Part shown: positions 7,744 through 16,207 of the stretch, piece after piece | Position numbering within the stretch: the first letter of the stretch is position 1 | Layout of the letters: every line of letters begins with the position of its first letter | Assembly (NCBI GenBank): GCA_964405455.1 | Contig: CAYOOA010000004.1 | Location: forward strand, 15,510 to 79,509 | Direction of reading: 5' to 3' | Origin: CALESS01 sp964405455 | GTDB taxonomy: Bacteria > Chloroflexota > Anaerolineae > Anaerolineales > Anaerolineaceae | Length of the DNA stretch: 64,000 nt | The notes under the pieces: generated by a model | What the model saw: only the letters and a program-made list of their open reading frames with translations | What the model was told of the DNA's origin: nothing | The model's database searches: none | Position numbers and translations under genes: made by a program

Positions 7744-8655
7744 CTATTTTTCCATAACCCCGTTGACAAATGCTTCGCGGTCAAAGGGAGTTAAATCTTC
7801 CGGTTTCTCGCCCAGTCCAGCATACAGGATGGGCAGCCCCAGTTCTTTTTGAATGGCAAACGCCATGCCGCCTTTGGCGGATGAATCCAGCTTGGCCAGG
7901 ATGATGCCGGTGACCTTGACCGCTTCCTTGAAGGCGCGCGCCTGGGCGAGGGCATTTTGACCGGTGGTGGCATCCAGCACCAACCAGATGGCATGCGGAG
8001 CACCGGGGAGAGCTTTGCCCACCACGCGGTGGACTTTCTTCAGCTCTTCCATCAGGTTGAAGCGGGTGTGCAGACGGCCGGCCGTATCCACCAGGAGAAT
8101 ATCCACAGCGCGAGCCTGGGCGGATTGAACCGCATCAAAGGCCACTGCACCGGGGTCGGCGTTGGGCTGGCCGGCAATCACCGGGATATTGAGACGCTGA
8201 CCCCAAACCTGGAGTTGATCCACGGCAGCGGCACGGTAGGTATCCCCGGCGGCCAGGAGGACTTTTTTGCCCTGGATGGTGAACAGCTTGCCCAACTTGG
8301 CGGCAGTGGTTGTCTTGCCGCTGCCGTTGACGCCTACCAACAGCACAACAGCTGGTTTATGGGCGGAGAGATCCACCAGGGGAGATGGATCGATCCGACG
8401 GATCAACTCGGCACGCAGGGCTTCCTGCAACTCTGCTGAACGGGTTAAGCCCTGCTCTTTGACAGTCTTCTGGAGTGCAGTTGTGACCGAAAGAGTGGTA
8501 TCTGCCCCCAGGTCGGCCTGGATCAAAATCGCTTCCAGTTCCTCCCAAGTATCGTCAGAGATTTCTGTTGCGCCGAACAGGGTTGCTATGCGCCCAAATG
8601 CCACCTTGCGGGTGCGGGCGAGTCCTTCCATCCATTTGCCAAATATATCTGCCAT
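7744..8655 (-). CDS. ftsY: Signal recognition particle receptor FtsY
   Basis: A 303-residue SRP GTPase that docks ribosome-nascent-chain complexes at the membrane. The helical N domain spans about 1-90. The G domain follows with P-loop GVNGSGKTTT at 108-117, DTAGRLHTRFNLMEEL and the specificity segment LAKLDSSAKGG. The acidic A domain of proteobacterial FtsY is missing, as in many bacteria. I start at the ATG at 8655 (MADIFGKW), because the upstream ATG at 8712 lies inside rlmN. No Shine-Dalgarno precedes it, and an extended -10 sits 9 nt away, so a leaderless mRNA is possible in addition to operon readthrough. Confidence 0.93.
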   Translation of the reverse strand: MADIFGKWMEGLARTRKVAFGRIATLFGATEISDDTWEELEAILIQADLGADTTLSVTTALQKTVKEQGLTRSAELQEALRAELIRRIDPSPLVDLSAHKPAVVLLVGVNGSGKTTTAAKLGKLFTIQGKKVLLAAGDTYRAAAVDQLQVWGQRLNIPVIAGQPNADPGAVAFDAVQSAQARAVDILLVDTAGRLHTRFNLMEELKKVHRVVGKALPGAPHAIWLVLDATTGQNALAQARAFKEAVKVTGIILAKLDSSAKGGMAFAIQKELGLPILYAGLGEKPEDLTPFDREAFVNGVMEK

Positions 8656-8664
8656 AGGGTTGAA

Positions 8665-8673
8665 ATTATAACA
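8665..8673 (-). promoter_or_regulatory. Candidate internal promoter of ftsY (leaderless)
   Basis: TGT-TATAAT on the minus strand, ending 9 nt before the ftsY ATG, in the 23-bp gap after rlmN. Transcription would start within a few nucleotides of the start codon. Confidence 0.5.
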
Positions 8674-8678
8674 TGGGC

Positions 8679-9722
8679 TTAACGGGTATGTTCGGTTGCC
8701 AGTTGACCGCAACCTGCCTGGATATCAATGCCGCGCCGGATACGGATGGTACACGGGATGCCGTTCTTCTCAAGGATGGCCTTGAATGCAGCCGCTCGTT
8801 GGTGGGTGGTGGCCTGACCGTTGAATTTCCGGGTCGGGTTGAGGGGAATCACATTGACATGACAGAGCATGCCTTTCAGCAGCCCGGCCAGCCTGGTCGC
8901 TGTTTCCGGGGTGTCGTTGACGCCCTGGATGAGGGCCCATTCAAAAGTGATGCGCCGGCCGGTTTTTTCCACGTATTCGCGGCAGGCTGTTAGCAGGTCG
9001 GAAATCGGGTAGCGCTTATTGACCGGGAGCAGGGCTGATCGTTCTTCGTCTGAGGCAGCATGCAGGCTGATGGCCAGGTTGATCTGGCGCTTTTCATCGG
9101 CAAAGCGGCGAATCATGGGGATGAGGCCGACCGTGGAGATGGTGAAACGGCGCTCGCCCAGGTTCATCCCGGCCGGATGATTCAGCCGGTCCACGGCAGC
9201 GAGGGTGGCCTCGTAATTATGAAATGGTTCGCCCATGCCCATCACGACAATGTTGGTTACATGTTCGCCCATAGCCTTCAATTGGCGAGCGTAATATAAA
9301 ACCTGTTCGACGATTTCACCGCTGGTCAGGTGGCGCTTGAATCCCATCTGGCCGGTGGCGCAAAAAACGCAACCCATGGCACAGCCGGCCTGGCTGGAGA
9401 TACAAAGAGTACGGCGCTGCTCGTAGCGCATCAGCACGGCTTCAATGGCCCAATTGTCATGCAGGGTGAACAGCGTTTTCACAGTTTCGCCGTCTTTTGA
9501 CTGGAGCACAGCACCCGGCCTCAGTCCGGCGAAGCGAAAATTATCTGCCAATTTGGCCTGAAGGGATTTCGGGATGTTGCTGAACTGCTCGGGCCTTTCC
9601 CATAATTGGACATACAGCCCATGCCAGATTTGCCCGGCCCGATAGGCAGGCTCTCCCCAGGATTGGACCAACACGGTGAGTTCCTCCAGGGTCAAATCAT
9701 AAATCAGCGGCAGGGTCGTCAT
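8679..9722 (-). CDS. rlmN: Dual-specificity 23S rRNA/tRNA adenine C2-methyltransferase RlmN
   Basis: A 347-residue radical SAM enzyme that methylates C2 of A2503 in 23S rRNA and of A37 in some tRNAs. The 4Fe-4S ligands are in CAMGCVFC (CxxxCxxC) around residue 110. The MGMGEPFHNYEATL segment and the C-terminal cysteine region IRIRRGIDIQAGCGQL are typical; the last holds the catalytic Cys that forms the methyl-cysteine partner pair. Three ATGs lie close together at the start. I chose 9722, because GAGG lies 6 nt upstream of it. It sits between the NagD-like and ftsY genes of the same operon. Confidence 0.93.
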   Translation of the reverse strand: MTTLPLIYDLTLEELTVLVQSWGEPAYRAGQIWHGLYVQLWERPEQFSNIPKSLQAKLADNFRFAGLRPGAVLQSKDGETVKTLFTLHDNWAIEAVLMRYEQRRTLCISSQAGCAMGCVFCATGQMGFKRHLTSGEIVEQVLYYARQLKAMGEHVTNIVVMGMGEPFHNYEATLAAVDRLNHPAGMNLGERRFTISTVGLIPMIRRFADEKRQINLAISLHAASDEERSALLPVNKRYPISDLLTACREYVEKTGRRITFEWALIQGVNDTPETATRLAGLLKGMLCHVNVIPLNPTRKFNGQATTHQRAAAFKAILEKNGIPCTIRIRRGIDIQAGCGQLATEHTR

Positions 9723-9740
9723 TTTCATCCTCAGCATCGA

Positions 9741-10517
9741 TCAAGAAAGCACCAGTTGGTGCAAGTCCTCGGCAATAAAATCAGGGCCAGGCTGGGCCTG
9801 AAGGGCCATCTCACGCGTGGTTACTCCGCTAAGGACCAGGGCTGTCTTGCAGCCGGCATTCTGCCCGCCGAGGATATCCGTTTCCAGGCGGTCGCCGACC
9901 ATCAGGGTTTCTGCCGGACGGGTTCCCAGGCGTTGCAGCGCCACCTCGAGGATGGCCGGATGGGGCTTTCCGGCGATGATGGGGGTTTGATCGGTGGAAG
10001 CTTCCAGGGCAGCCAGCAGCGCGCCGGCACCCGGGATCAATCCCTCCGGGGTGGGGAAGGTGCGGTCCGGGTTGGTTGCGTAGAATTTCGCACCCGCCCG
10101 GATGAGCAGGGTGGCGGTACGAAGTTTATCAAAGGTAATCTGGCGATCAATTCCAACGACAACAGCGACCGGATAAGAGTCCGTCAAGTAAAATCCGCGC
10201 TCGGCCAGGGCAACCTGCAGACCGGTTTCGCCGATCACATACACCGGACCGCCCATGGGGAACTTGCGGTGAAGCAGGTCAGCCACAGCCTGGCTGGAAG
10301 TCAGGATCTGGGATTCCTCCAGTTCAACACCAAAATCCCGAATCAGCGCCTGATAGGCAGCCGGGGTCTTGGTTGAGTTGTTGGTTGCCAGGACGATTTT
10401 CCATCCGCGGCGGAGCATTTCATTGAAGGTGGCTGGCATATCAATAAGGGGTGATTTCTCCCGCCACAAGACGCCGTCCATATCGAGGATAACACCCTTG
10501 ATTTGTGATAAATCCAT
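9741..10517 (-). CDS. HAD-IIA family phosphatase, NagD-like
   Basis: A 258-residue HAD hydrolase with motif I LDMDGVLW near residues 12-19, motif II ATNNST, lysine in GKPHP and motif IV MVGDRLETDILGG. The large C2 cap sits between motifs II and III, which places it with NagD, p-nitrophenyl phosphatases and phosphoglycolate phosphatases of class IIA. It probably dephosphorylates a small metabolite in the cytoplasm, perhaps as damage repair. The start follows TAGGAAAG. It is separated from clpP by a long GC-rich hairpin. Confidence 0.85.
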   Translation of the reverse strand: MDLSQIKGVILDMDGVLWREKSPLIDMPATFNEMLRRGWKIVLATNNSTKTPAAYQALIRDFGVELEESQILTSSQAVADLLHRKFPMGGPVYVIGETGLQVALAERGFYLTDSYPVAVVVGIDRQITFDKLRTATLLIRAGAKFYATNPDRTFPTPEGLIPGAGALLAALEASTDQTPIIAGKPHPAILEVALQRLGTRPAETLMVGDRLETDILGGQNAGCKTALVLSGVTTREMALQAQPGPDFIAEDLHQLVLS

Positions 10518-10533
10518 TGGCTTTCCTATAGGG

Positions 10534-10563
10534 CCAGGCCGGAGGGGATGCCCTCCGGCCTGG
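10534..10563 (-). other. GC-rich hairpin between clpP and NagD-like gene
   Basis: A perfect 13-bp inverted repeat (10534-10546 with 10551-10563) with a 4-nt loop and no T tract on either side. It is more likely an RNA-stability or processing element than a terminator. Confidence 0.6.
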
Positions 10564-10586
10564 GTTTGATGGTAATGTGAAGTTGC

Positions 10587-11192
10587 TTATCTGGCCGGCG
10601 GGGTGAGGATTTGATCCACCAGGCCGTATTCCATCGCCTGCTGGGCGGTGAAATACACATCGCGTTCCGTATCGCGTTCGATCACTTCCAGCGGCTGGCC
10701 GGTATTGCCCGACATGATCTCATTCAAGCGTGAGCGCAGGCGGAGGATTTCCTTGGCCTGGATCTCAATGTCAGTCGCCTGGCCCTGGGCGCCGCCCAGG
10801 GGTTGGTGCATGTGGATGGTGGCGTGGGGCAGGGCATAACGCATGCCCTTGGTTCCGGCCGCCAGCAAAACAGTGCCGAAGGAAGCAGTCAGACCGACTG
10901 CCACGGTGCTGATCTTGTTGGGGATCATCATCATGGTGTCATAAATCGCCATACCGGCGTAGATTTGGCCGCCTGGCGATTGGATGTACATCTGGATTTC
11001 CCGCTCCGGGTCCTCGTGGCTGAGGAAGAGGAGCTGGGCAATGATGAGGTTGGAAATCTGGTCATCGATGGCCGTGCCGAGGAAGATGATCCGTTCCTTG
11101 AGTAGCAGGGAATAGATATCATAGGCGCGTTCACCGCGGCCCGAGGATTCAACAACCATCGGGATGACAGAGCGAAAATTGGGTATGGACAT
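10587..11192 (-). CDS. clpP: ATP-dependent Clp protease proteolytic subunit
   Basis: A 201-residue serine protease that forms the tetradecameric ClpP barrel. The catalytic serine is in GLTASFGTVLLAAG near residue 100 (most ClpPs have AASMG or ASSMA). The histidine is in IHMHQPLGG and the aspartate in IERDTERD. The N-terminal axial-loop region PMVVESSGRGERAYDIYS is complete. It follows tig by 34 bp, the classic tig-clpP order, but clpX is not next in line; a phosphatase gene follows. The GLTASFG variant leaves the triad intact, so activity is expected. Confidence 0.94.
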   Translation of the reverse strand: MSIPNFRSVIPMVVESSGRGERAYDIYSLLLKERIIFLGTAIDDQISNLIIAQLLFLSHEDPEREIQMYIQSPGGQIYAGMAIYDTMMMIPNKISTVAVGLTASFGTVLLAAGTKGMRYALPHATIHMHQPLGGAQGQATDIEIQAKEILRLRSRLNEIMSGNTGQPLEVIERDTERDVYFTAQQAMEYGLVDQILTPPAR

Positions 11193-11226
11193 GGGTTTCT
11201 CCTGTTATTCCAAACCGAAAGAATGC

Positions 11227-12651
11227 TTAGGCAGCCGGTTGATCCTCAACCGGAGTTTCAGCGGTAGGCTCTACAACCGGGGCTTCTCCCTCAGCGACCG
11301 TTTCAGGTTCGCGTGAAGGATTTTCGCCGGTGGCAATGGCTTTCAGGCGGTTCATGATCTTTTCATTCATCAGACGGCTGGCAGTATCCATGGCAAGGGC
11401 GTTGGTAAAGTCGCGCCGGGAAACTCCCTTGGGAATGCGATTGAGTTCGCCGTACTGGTTCATCTGCTGCAATGTGTTGCTAACTTCCTGCATCAGCTCA
11501 TCGGTATCGAGGATAATATTTTCTGACCGGGAAAGCTCATCCAGCACCAGGGCGCGAACCAACCGGCGGATGGCAACGGGCTTGACTTCTTCCTCGATGA
11601 AGGCTTCGCGGGTCTTCTCCTGGGTTTTCAAGTAGGTTTCCAGGTCCATGTTCTGATCAGCCAGCTGGTGCTCAAAGGAATGCAGAACCTCATGGATCTC
11701 ATCCTCCAGCATTTGAGGGGGATACTTGACGGTCGACATCTCAATCACCTGGTCAACCAATTCGCGGAGGTAATTCTGGGTGTAGCTGCGATTCTTGTTG
11801 GTGTCCAGTTCAGCCCGGATGGATGTGCGCAAACCTTCGAGATTTTCAAAGGGGCCAACGGTAGTGGCAAATTCATCGGTGAGTTCCGGGACAGTGAGCG
11901 ATTTCACTTCGTTGACTGAAATGGAGAACTCAATTTCCTTGCCGCGGAATTCCTCAGCCGGTTCTTCCTCGGCAAAAGCGTGGCGGAATGTCTTCACGTC
12001 CCCGGCAGAAAGACCAACCAGCTCCAGGCTGAAGCCGTGATACGGCCATTCTACGGTACCGTCATCGTAAGTGGAAACCAGCACCTGTTCGGGTGTATTC
12101 TCGATCAAAGTCGCGTTTTCGCCCTCCTGGGGATTGACCACGGTGGCCGAGAAATTAATCCCCACCACATCGCCCACCTGGGCAGGTCGTTCCACGGCTT
12201 CAGTTGTGCCGTAGGATTGCTGCAGGTTCTTCAAGACGCGATCAATATCCTGGTCTTCGATGGGTTCGGGGGTGTATTCCTTACGAATGGAGCGGTAATC
12301 ACCCAGGACAACTTCCGGCTTCAGAGGGACCACAAAGCGGAAGGTGGGCGGATCCAGGCTGACAACCTCTTCAAGCGCACCCGATCCGGAAGGCTCAATA
12401 CCAGCCTCCTTGAGAACCTGGGGGTATTGGTCGTCGACGAGCAATTCCACGGCCTCTTCCACCAGGGCGGCATCGCCCACCGTGCGGCGGACTAAATCAT
12501 AGGGAGCCTTGCCGGGGCGGAAGCCCGGAATACGAACCTGGCCGGCCAGCTTGCGGGCCGCCCGGTGCTTAAACTGTTCCAGGGTTTCCAAATCAAATTC
12601 AGCGATAATCGTGATCTGTTGATCTTCGCGGGGTTGGGTTTCAATTTTCAA
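11227..12651 (-). CDS. tig: Trigger factor
   Basis: A 474-residue ribosome-associated chaperone. The N-terminal ribosome-binding domain has the signature GFRPGKAP near residues 44-51. The FKBP-type peptidyl-prolyl isomerase domain spans about 160-245 and the helical C-terminal substrate-binding arms follow. The tail (EPETVAEGEAPVVEPTAE) is acidic and low-complexity. The start codon is TTG at 12651-12649, supported by AAGGA 8 nt upstream; no in-frame ATG fits. A tRNA-Leu gene lies 36 bp upstream on the same strand with no terminator between them. Confidence 0.94.
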   Translation of the reverse strand: MKIETQPREDQQITIIAEFDLETLEQFKHRAARKLAGQVRIPGFRPGKAPYDLVRRTVGDAALVEEAVELLVDDQYPQVLKEAGIEPSGSGALEEVVSLDPPTFRFVVPLKPEVVLGDYRSIRKEYTPEPIEDQDIDRVLKNLQQSYGTTEAVERPAQVGDVVGINFSATVVNPQEGENATLIENTPEQVLVSTYDDGTVEWPYHGFSLELVGLSAGDVKTFRHAFAEEEPAEEFRGKEIEFSISVNEVKSLTVPELTDEFATTVGPFENLEGLRTSIRAELDTNKNRSYTQNYLRELVDQVIEMSTVKYPPQMLEDEIHEVLHSFEHQLADQNMDLETYLKTQEKTREAFIEEEVKPVAIRRLVRALVLDELSRSENIILDTDELMQEVSNTLQQMNQYGELNRIPKGVSRRDFTNALAMDTASRLMNEKIMNRLKAIATGENPSREPETVAEGEAPVVEPTAETPVEDQPAA

Positions 12652-12687
12652 AGCAGCAATCCTTCTTCGTATAGGTATTTGATTTTA

Positions 12688-12769
12688 TGGGGATGGAGGG
12701 ACTTGAACCCTCACGCCTTTCGGCACATGATCCTAAGTCATGCCCGTCTGCCAATTCCGGCACATCCCC
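12688..12769 (-). tRNA. tRNA-Leu (UAG anticodon)
   Basis: An 82-nt class II tRNA. The acceptor stem pairs GGGGATG (12769-12763) with CATCCCC (12695-12689). The anticodon loop CTTAGGA sits in a CATGA/TCATG stem, giving anticodon UAG for CUA and other CUN leucine codons. A long variable arm (GTGCCGAAAGGCGT) and a normal T arm (GAGGGTTCAAGTCCCTC) are present. The CCA end is not encoded. Confidence 0.96.
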
Positions 12770-12779
12770 GGAACTAAGG

Positions 12780-12808
12780 ATTATAAGTGATAGGAAAAGC
12801 TGCGTCAA
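12780..12808 (-). promoter_or_regulatory. Strong promoter of tRNA-Leu/tig operon
   Basis: TTGACG (12808-12803), a 17-bp spacer and TATAAT (12785-12780), ending 10 nt before the mature tRNA 5' end. It is the best -35/-10 match in the window and probably drives the tRNA and the chaperone/protease genes behind it. Confidence 0.85.
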
Positions 12809-12816
12809 TAATCGAG

Positions 12817-12822
12817 TATAAT
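12817..12822 (+). promoter_or_regulatory. Candidate -10 for the 12861 gene
   Basis: TATAAT 39 nt upstream of the TTG start. No matching -35 was seen. It is back to back with the tRNA promoter. Confidence 0.4.
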
Positions 12823-12860
12823 TTTGGCCGAAATTAATAAAACTATTATGGAGGCGAACA

Positions 12861-13283
12861 TTGAGCCGGATCATTAACCCGGAAGGAGCGGCAAAGGAAC
12901 GCACCCGGATCACACGCTCCATTGTTCTGGCGCTGCGTGAACTGATGCGCCAGCAGGATTTGAGTGATGAGAGCCGCGACCTGATGGCTTTTATTGCCCT
13001 GGCTTTATTGGATCTATATGCAACGGTTGATTCATCCGTGGGGGCGTGGGAAAAACGCGGTTACTGGGTGAAGGCAGAGCGCTTCCGCATGGAATGGGAA
13101 TGGTCGCAACATCAGGGCGAAAAAATGCGTAAAGCCGTGTTGGACGAGGACTGGGCTGGGGTGGCTCAATGCGCAGCAGTCACCGGACAGAAGCTTGCGA
13201 AGGTCAGCGTTCCCATCCGCCACAAGCTGGGAACCCCCTGGGTGGGCGCTTACGAACAGCTCATCGATCAAGCCAGGAAATAA
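12861..13283 (+). CDS. Conserved hypothetical protein, 140 residues, all-helical
   Basis: I do not recognise the family. The protein is soluble, rich in Ala, Arg and Glu, and probably all alpha-helical, without signal peptide or membrane segment. Residues 10-40 look like a basic amphipathic helix and 60-80 are rich in Trp and Arg (KRGYWVKAERFRMEWEW). The start is TTG at 12861, supported by GGAGG 6 nt upstream. The gene stands alone between the divergent tRNA promoter and a terminator. Its coding reality is supported by length, the ribosome-binding site and normal codon use. Confidence 0.65.
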   Translation: MSRIINPEGAAKERTRITRSIVLALRELMRQQDLSDESRDLMAFIALALLDLYATVDSSVGAWEKRGYWVKAERFRMEWEWSQHQGEKMRKAVLDEDWAGVAQCAAVTGQKLAKVSVPIRHKLGTPWVGAYEQLIDQARK

Positions 13284-13292
13284 ATCAATAAA

Positions 13293-13320
13293 AAACGGCC
13301 GCCTCATCAGGCGGCCGTTT
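13293..13320. terminator. Bidirectional terminator
   Basis: A 12-bp stem (13293-13304 with 13309-13320) with a CATC loop between convergent genes. Reading minus, six T residues follow; reading plus, TTTGATT follows. Confidence 0.88.
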
Positions 13321-13336
13321 GATTACCGGTTGATGC

Positions 13337-15445
13337 TTATTTCTTCTTCAGGATGATGCGGGCATCCACAACCTTGATCCCCTTGCCGTCTTCGTAGACG
13401 AGGACAGGGTTGGCATCCGATTCGCTGATTTCATCCGCCAGGTCGATGATCATCGCGGAGTACCGGGAAACTGTCTCGGACATGGCCTTGGTATCGCGGG
13501 GAGCTTCTCCGCGTACACCCGCCAGGATGGGGGCGCCACGAATTTCACCCAGCATGCGCATGGCCTGACCGGAGCTGACCGGTGCAACCCGGAAGGTGAC
13601 GTCCTTGAGGACTTCGACGAAGATACCACCCAGGCCAAACATCATCGTCGGGCCAAAGGTTGGATCATTGACGGAGCCGAGGATGACTTCCGTGCCCCAG
13701 GGGGCCATTTCCTGCACAGCAATGCCGTGAATGTTGGCATCCGCTTTATACTTCAGCGAGTTGGCCATGATCGTGCGGAAGGCTTCGCGAACAGCGTTTT
13801 CGTCTTTGATATTGACCTTGACACCGCCGGCATCTGATTTGTGCAGGATGTCTGGTGAGACGATCTTCATTACGACCGGGAATCCAATTTCCTTGGCCAG
13901 GCGCACTGCTTCCTCTTCGGTCTTGGCCAGTTTGGTGGATGTGACCGGCAGTCCGTAGCAGGCAAAGATTTGCTTGGCCTCAATTTCGGTTAATGAGCCA
14001 CGGCCTTCAGCGCGGGCGTGGGCAATGATTTGCAGTGCGGCAGCCCGGTCAGCCTGGCCCTGGGCCGCTTCGGTTTCACCGAGAGTGGCTTTCAGGCGGG
14101 AGAATTCACGCAGGGCAGCCATGGCGTTGACAGCCAGGTCCGGGGCGGGATAGGCAGGAACACCGTGTTCCACCAGCCAGCTCATGGCAGCTTCCGATTT
14201 TTCGCCACCGACAAAGGATACGGTGACCGGCTTCCCGGTGATACCGGCTTCCTGCAGAGCTGCATGGATGGCCTGGGCAATTTCCATCGGGTTGGTCATG
14301 GCGGTTTCACAATAGAGAACCACCAGGCCGTCCACCCAGCTGTGAGCATAGGCGAACTTGACCGAGTCGTGATACCACTCATTACCGGCCATACCAGTCA
14401 AATCAACCGGGTTCTTGGCGGAACCGAATTCCGGCATATGTTTCTTGAGCTCGTTCTGAACATCCACGGGGGCGAACTTCAGGGGAAGGCCGTAGCGTTC
14501 CGCTGCATCCGTGGCCAGAACACCCACGCCACCACCGTTGGTGATGATGAGCAGGTTGTCGCCGTTCATGGGCGGTTGCAGGGAAAGGGCCAGGGTGCGG
14601 TCGAAGAGGTTGTCCAGGTCGGAGGCCTGAATCACACCACCCTGCTGGAAGGCAGCACCGTACACTTTGGCGGCTCCGGCCAGGGAGCCGGTGTGGGAGG
14701 CTGCTGCAGCAGCGCCGTGGGCAGATACACCAGCTTTGAGGGCAATGATCGGTTTGCTGGACTTACGGGCAGCTTCGATAAAGCGGCGGCCGTCCTTGAA
14801 TCCTTCGATGTATAGGGTGATGCAGGACGTGTTGGGGTCATCTTCGAGAAATTCGATCAGGTCAGCAAAGTCAACATCCGACATATTGCCGATCGAGACC
14901 AGGCGGTCAAAGCCTACGCGGCGGGTGTAAGTGGCTGCGTCCAAAGCGATGAGCAGAGCACCGGATTGAGAAACCAGGGTGGCTTTGCCATTCAAGGGCA
15001 GGAACGGCGCAAAAGAGGCATTCAGTTGGTCGGAGTTGGAAAGATTGCCGACGATGTTTGGTCCCAGGACGCGCATGCCGTACTGGCGGGAGATGGCCAC
15101 CAGTTGATCTTCCAGGTCGCGCCGGCCGACTTCACTGAAGCCGGAAGTAATGACGATCAAGCCTTTGACGCCTTTTTTACCGCATTCATCCGCCACTTCC
15201 AAAACCAGTTTGGCGGGGACGGTGACCACGGCTGCATCGATTGAATCGGGCACATCGGCGATCGTTGGATAGACCTTGAGCCCCAGGATTTCAGTCGCGG
15301 TGGGGTTGATCGGGTAGATTTTTCCGTTGTATTTACCTTCAATCAGGTTGGCCATAACGGTGTAGCCGATTTTCCCCGGGGTGGCTGAAGCGCCAATGAC
15401 AGCAATTGTTTTTGGCCGCATTAATCCAATTAATGCCTTGTCCAT
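13337..15445 (-). CDS. Acetate--CoA ligase (ADP-forming), fused alpha-beta acyl-CoA synthetase
   Basis: A 702-residue NDP-forming acyl-CoA synthetase that interconverts acyl-CoA + ADP + Pi with acid + CoA + ATP. Residues 1-130 form the CoA-binding fold (AVIGASATPGKIGYTV). Residues 150-460 are the succinyl-CoA-ligase-like domain with the phospho-histidine in ASHTGSLAG near 255. Residues 480-700 are the ATP-grasp beta domain (GFPVVMKIVSPDILHKSDAGGV). Such enzymes make ATP from acetyl-CoA or branched acyl-CoA in fermenting organisms. The substrate is not defined by sequence. The start has GGAGG 9 nt upstream. It appears to be monocistronic. Confidence 0.9.
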   Translation of the reverse strand: MDKALIGLMRPKTIAVIGASATPGKIGYTVMANLIEGKYNGKIYPINPTATEILGLKVYPTIADVPDSIDAAVVTVPAKLVLEVADECGKKGVKGLIVITSGFSEVGRRDLEDQLVAISRQYGMRVLGPNIVGNLSNSDQLNASFAPFLPLNGKATLVSQSGALLIALDAATYTRRVGFDRLVSIGNMSDVDFADLIEFLEDDPNTSCITLYIEGFKDGRRFIEAARKSSKPIIALKAGVSAHGAAAAASHTGSLAGAAKVYGAAFQQGGVIQASDLDNLFDRTLALSLQPPMNGDNLLIITNGGGVGVLATDAAERYGLPLKFAPVDVQNELKKHMPEFGSAKNPVDLTGMAGNEWYHDSVKFAYAHSWVDGLVVLYCETAMTNPMEIAQAIHAALQEAGITGKPVTVSFVGGEKSEAAMSWLVEHGVPAYPAPDLAVNAMAALREFSRLKATLGETEAAQGQADRAAALQIIAHARAEGRGSLTEIEAKQIFACYGLPVTSTKLAKTEEEAVRLAKEIGFPVVMKIVSPDILHKSDAGGVKVNIKDENAVREAFRTIMANSLKYKADANIHGIAVQEMAPWGTEVILGSVNDPTFGPTMMFGLGGIFVEVLKDVTFRVAPVSSGQAMRMLGEIRGAPILAGVRGEAPRDTKAMSETVSRYSAMIIDLADEISESDANPVLVYEDGKGIKVVDARIILKKK

Positions 15446-15474
15446 TCTATTCTTCCTCCGAAATTTCGATTTAA

Positions 15475-15490
15475 TTCATCAATTGATGAA
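15475..15490. promoter_or_regulatory. Palindrome upstream of acyl-CoA synthetase
   Basis: TTCATCAATTGATGAA, a perfect 16-bp palindrome 30 nt before the start codon. It could be an operator for a dimeric regulator. Confidence 0.35.
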
Positions 15491-15518
15491 AGATTTCACG
15501 ATCGGGTCAGACAGTACT

Positions 15519-16118
15519 CTAGTATACTTGATTTTCTTCTGAATGGGATACACCACTGGCGAGTATTTCATCCAGGAGGGGACCGGGGTCCAGCAAAAAC
15601 GGCGGGGGATCAACGTACCCAAAGTAATTCCCGCCCAGATAGTTTTCATTCCAGTCTTCTGGCGGGGAGGCGTATACTTCAAAATGGAGCATCGCAGAAT
15701 GGTCCGCACTTTTCAAATCCTGGATATACTGGGGATCAGAGGTCGTGACCCGGTTTTTCATCAAAACTTCGCCGACCTTGCCGATCATCTGCCCGGCCAG
15801 GACAACATCTCCCTGGGCTGCAAGGGATTGCCCCAGTTCAGCATAACGAAGGAGGATACCTGAAGGAAGCTGAAGCAGGATCGAATAAGTTGTATTCCAG
15901 TAGGGAAGGACGCCAGGAGACGTGAAGATGGAAACAGCTACCACCCGGCCGGTTTGAATAGCGTAGACCGGGCTGCCGGCAGGCGCGTATAGATCCACCC
16001 CGGCATGATGCCGGTCACCACGGTCCTGCCAGAAGGAACCGGGCTGGCCGGGGGGTGGGTATTGGCGGGTGTTCACCGCTCCAACAGGCCAATACATGCC
16101 AAGATTTTTACATAACAT
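15519..16118 (-). CDS. M23-like (LytM fold) protein with an incomplete metal site
   Basis: A 199-residue protein with a peptidase M23 fold over residues 20-160. The first zinc motif HxxxD is present in HHAGVDLYAPAGSPVYA, but the second motif, normally HxH, reads MLHFEVY, so its first histidine is Met. It may be a non-catalytic peptidoglycan-binding version or have altered metal use. No signal peptide or membrane anchor is visible at the N terminus used here (MLCKNLGMYW). Starts at 16118 and 16097 are possible; neither has a Shine-Dalgarno. A TACAAT 9 nt upstream of 16118 suggests a leaderless mRNA. It runs in the same direction as the acyl-CoA synthetase gene downstream. Confidence 0.7.
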   Translation of the reverse strand: MLCKNLGMYWPVGAVNTRQYPPPGQPGSFWQDRGDRHHAGVDLYAPAGSPVYAIQTGRVVAVSIFTSPGVLPYWNTTYSILLQLPSGILLRYAELGQSLAAQGDVVLAGQMIGKVGEVLMKNRVTTSDPQYIQDLKSADHSAMLHFEVYASPPEDWNENYLGGNYFGYVDPPPFLLDPGPLLDEILASGVSHSEENQVY

Positions 16119-16127
16119 GTCAAATAG

Positions 16128-16133
16128 ATTGTA
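16128..16133 (-). promoter_or_regulatory. Candidate -10 for the M23-like gene (leaderless)
   Basis: TACAAT on the minus strand, 9 nt before the ATG at 16118, with AT-rich DNA upstream but no clear -35. Confidence 0.4.
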
Positions 16134-16207
16134 AGGCTTTTTATATCAAACAAAAATAATCATTTTGGTGGATACAAATCATCAAAATAATCTGGTTGGA
16201 GCCGTAA

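Noticed and set aside
14018..14815. Antisense frame of 265 codons in the acyl-CoA synthetase gene
   Set aside because: A shadow caused by GC-rich codon use; the sense protein is clearly real.
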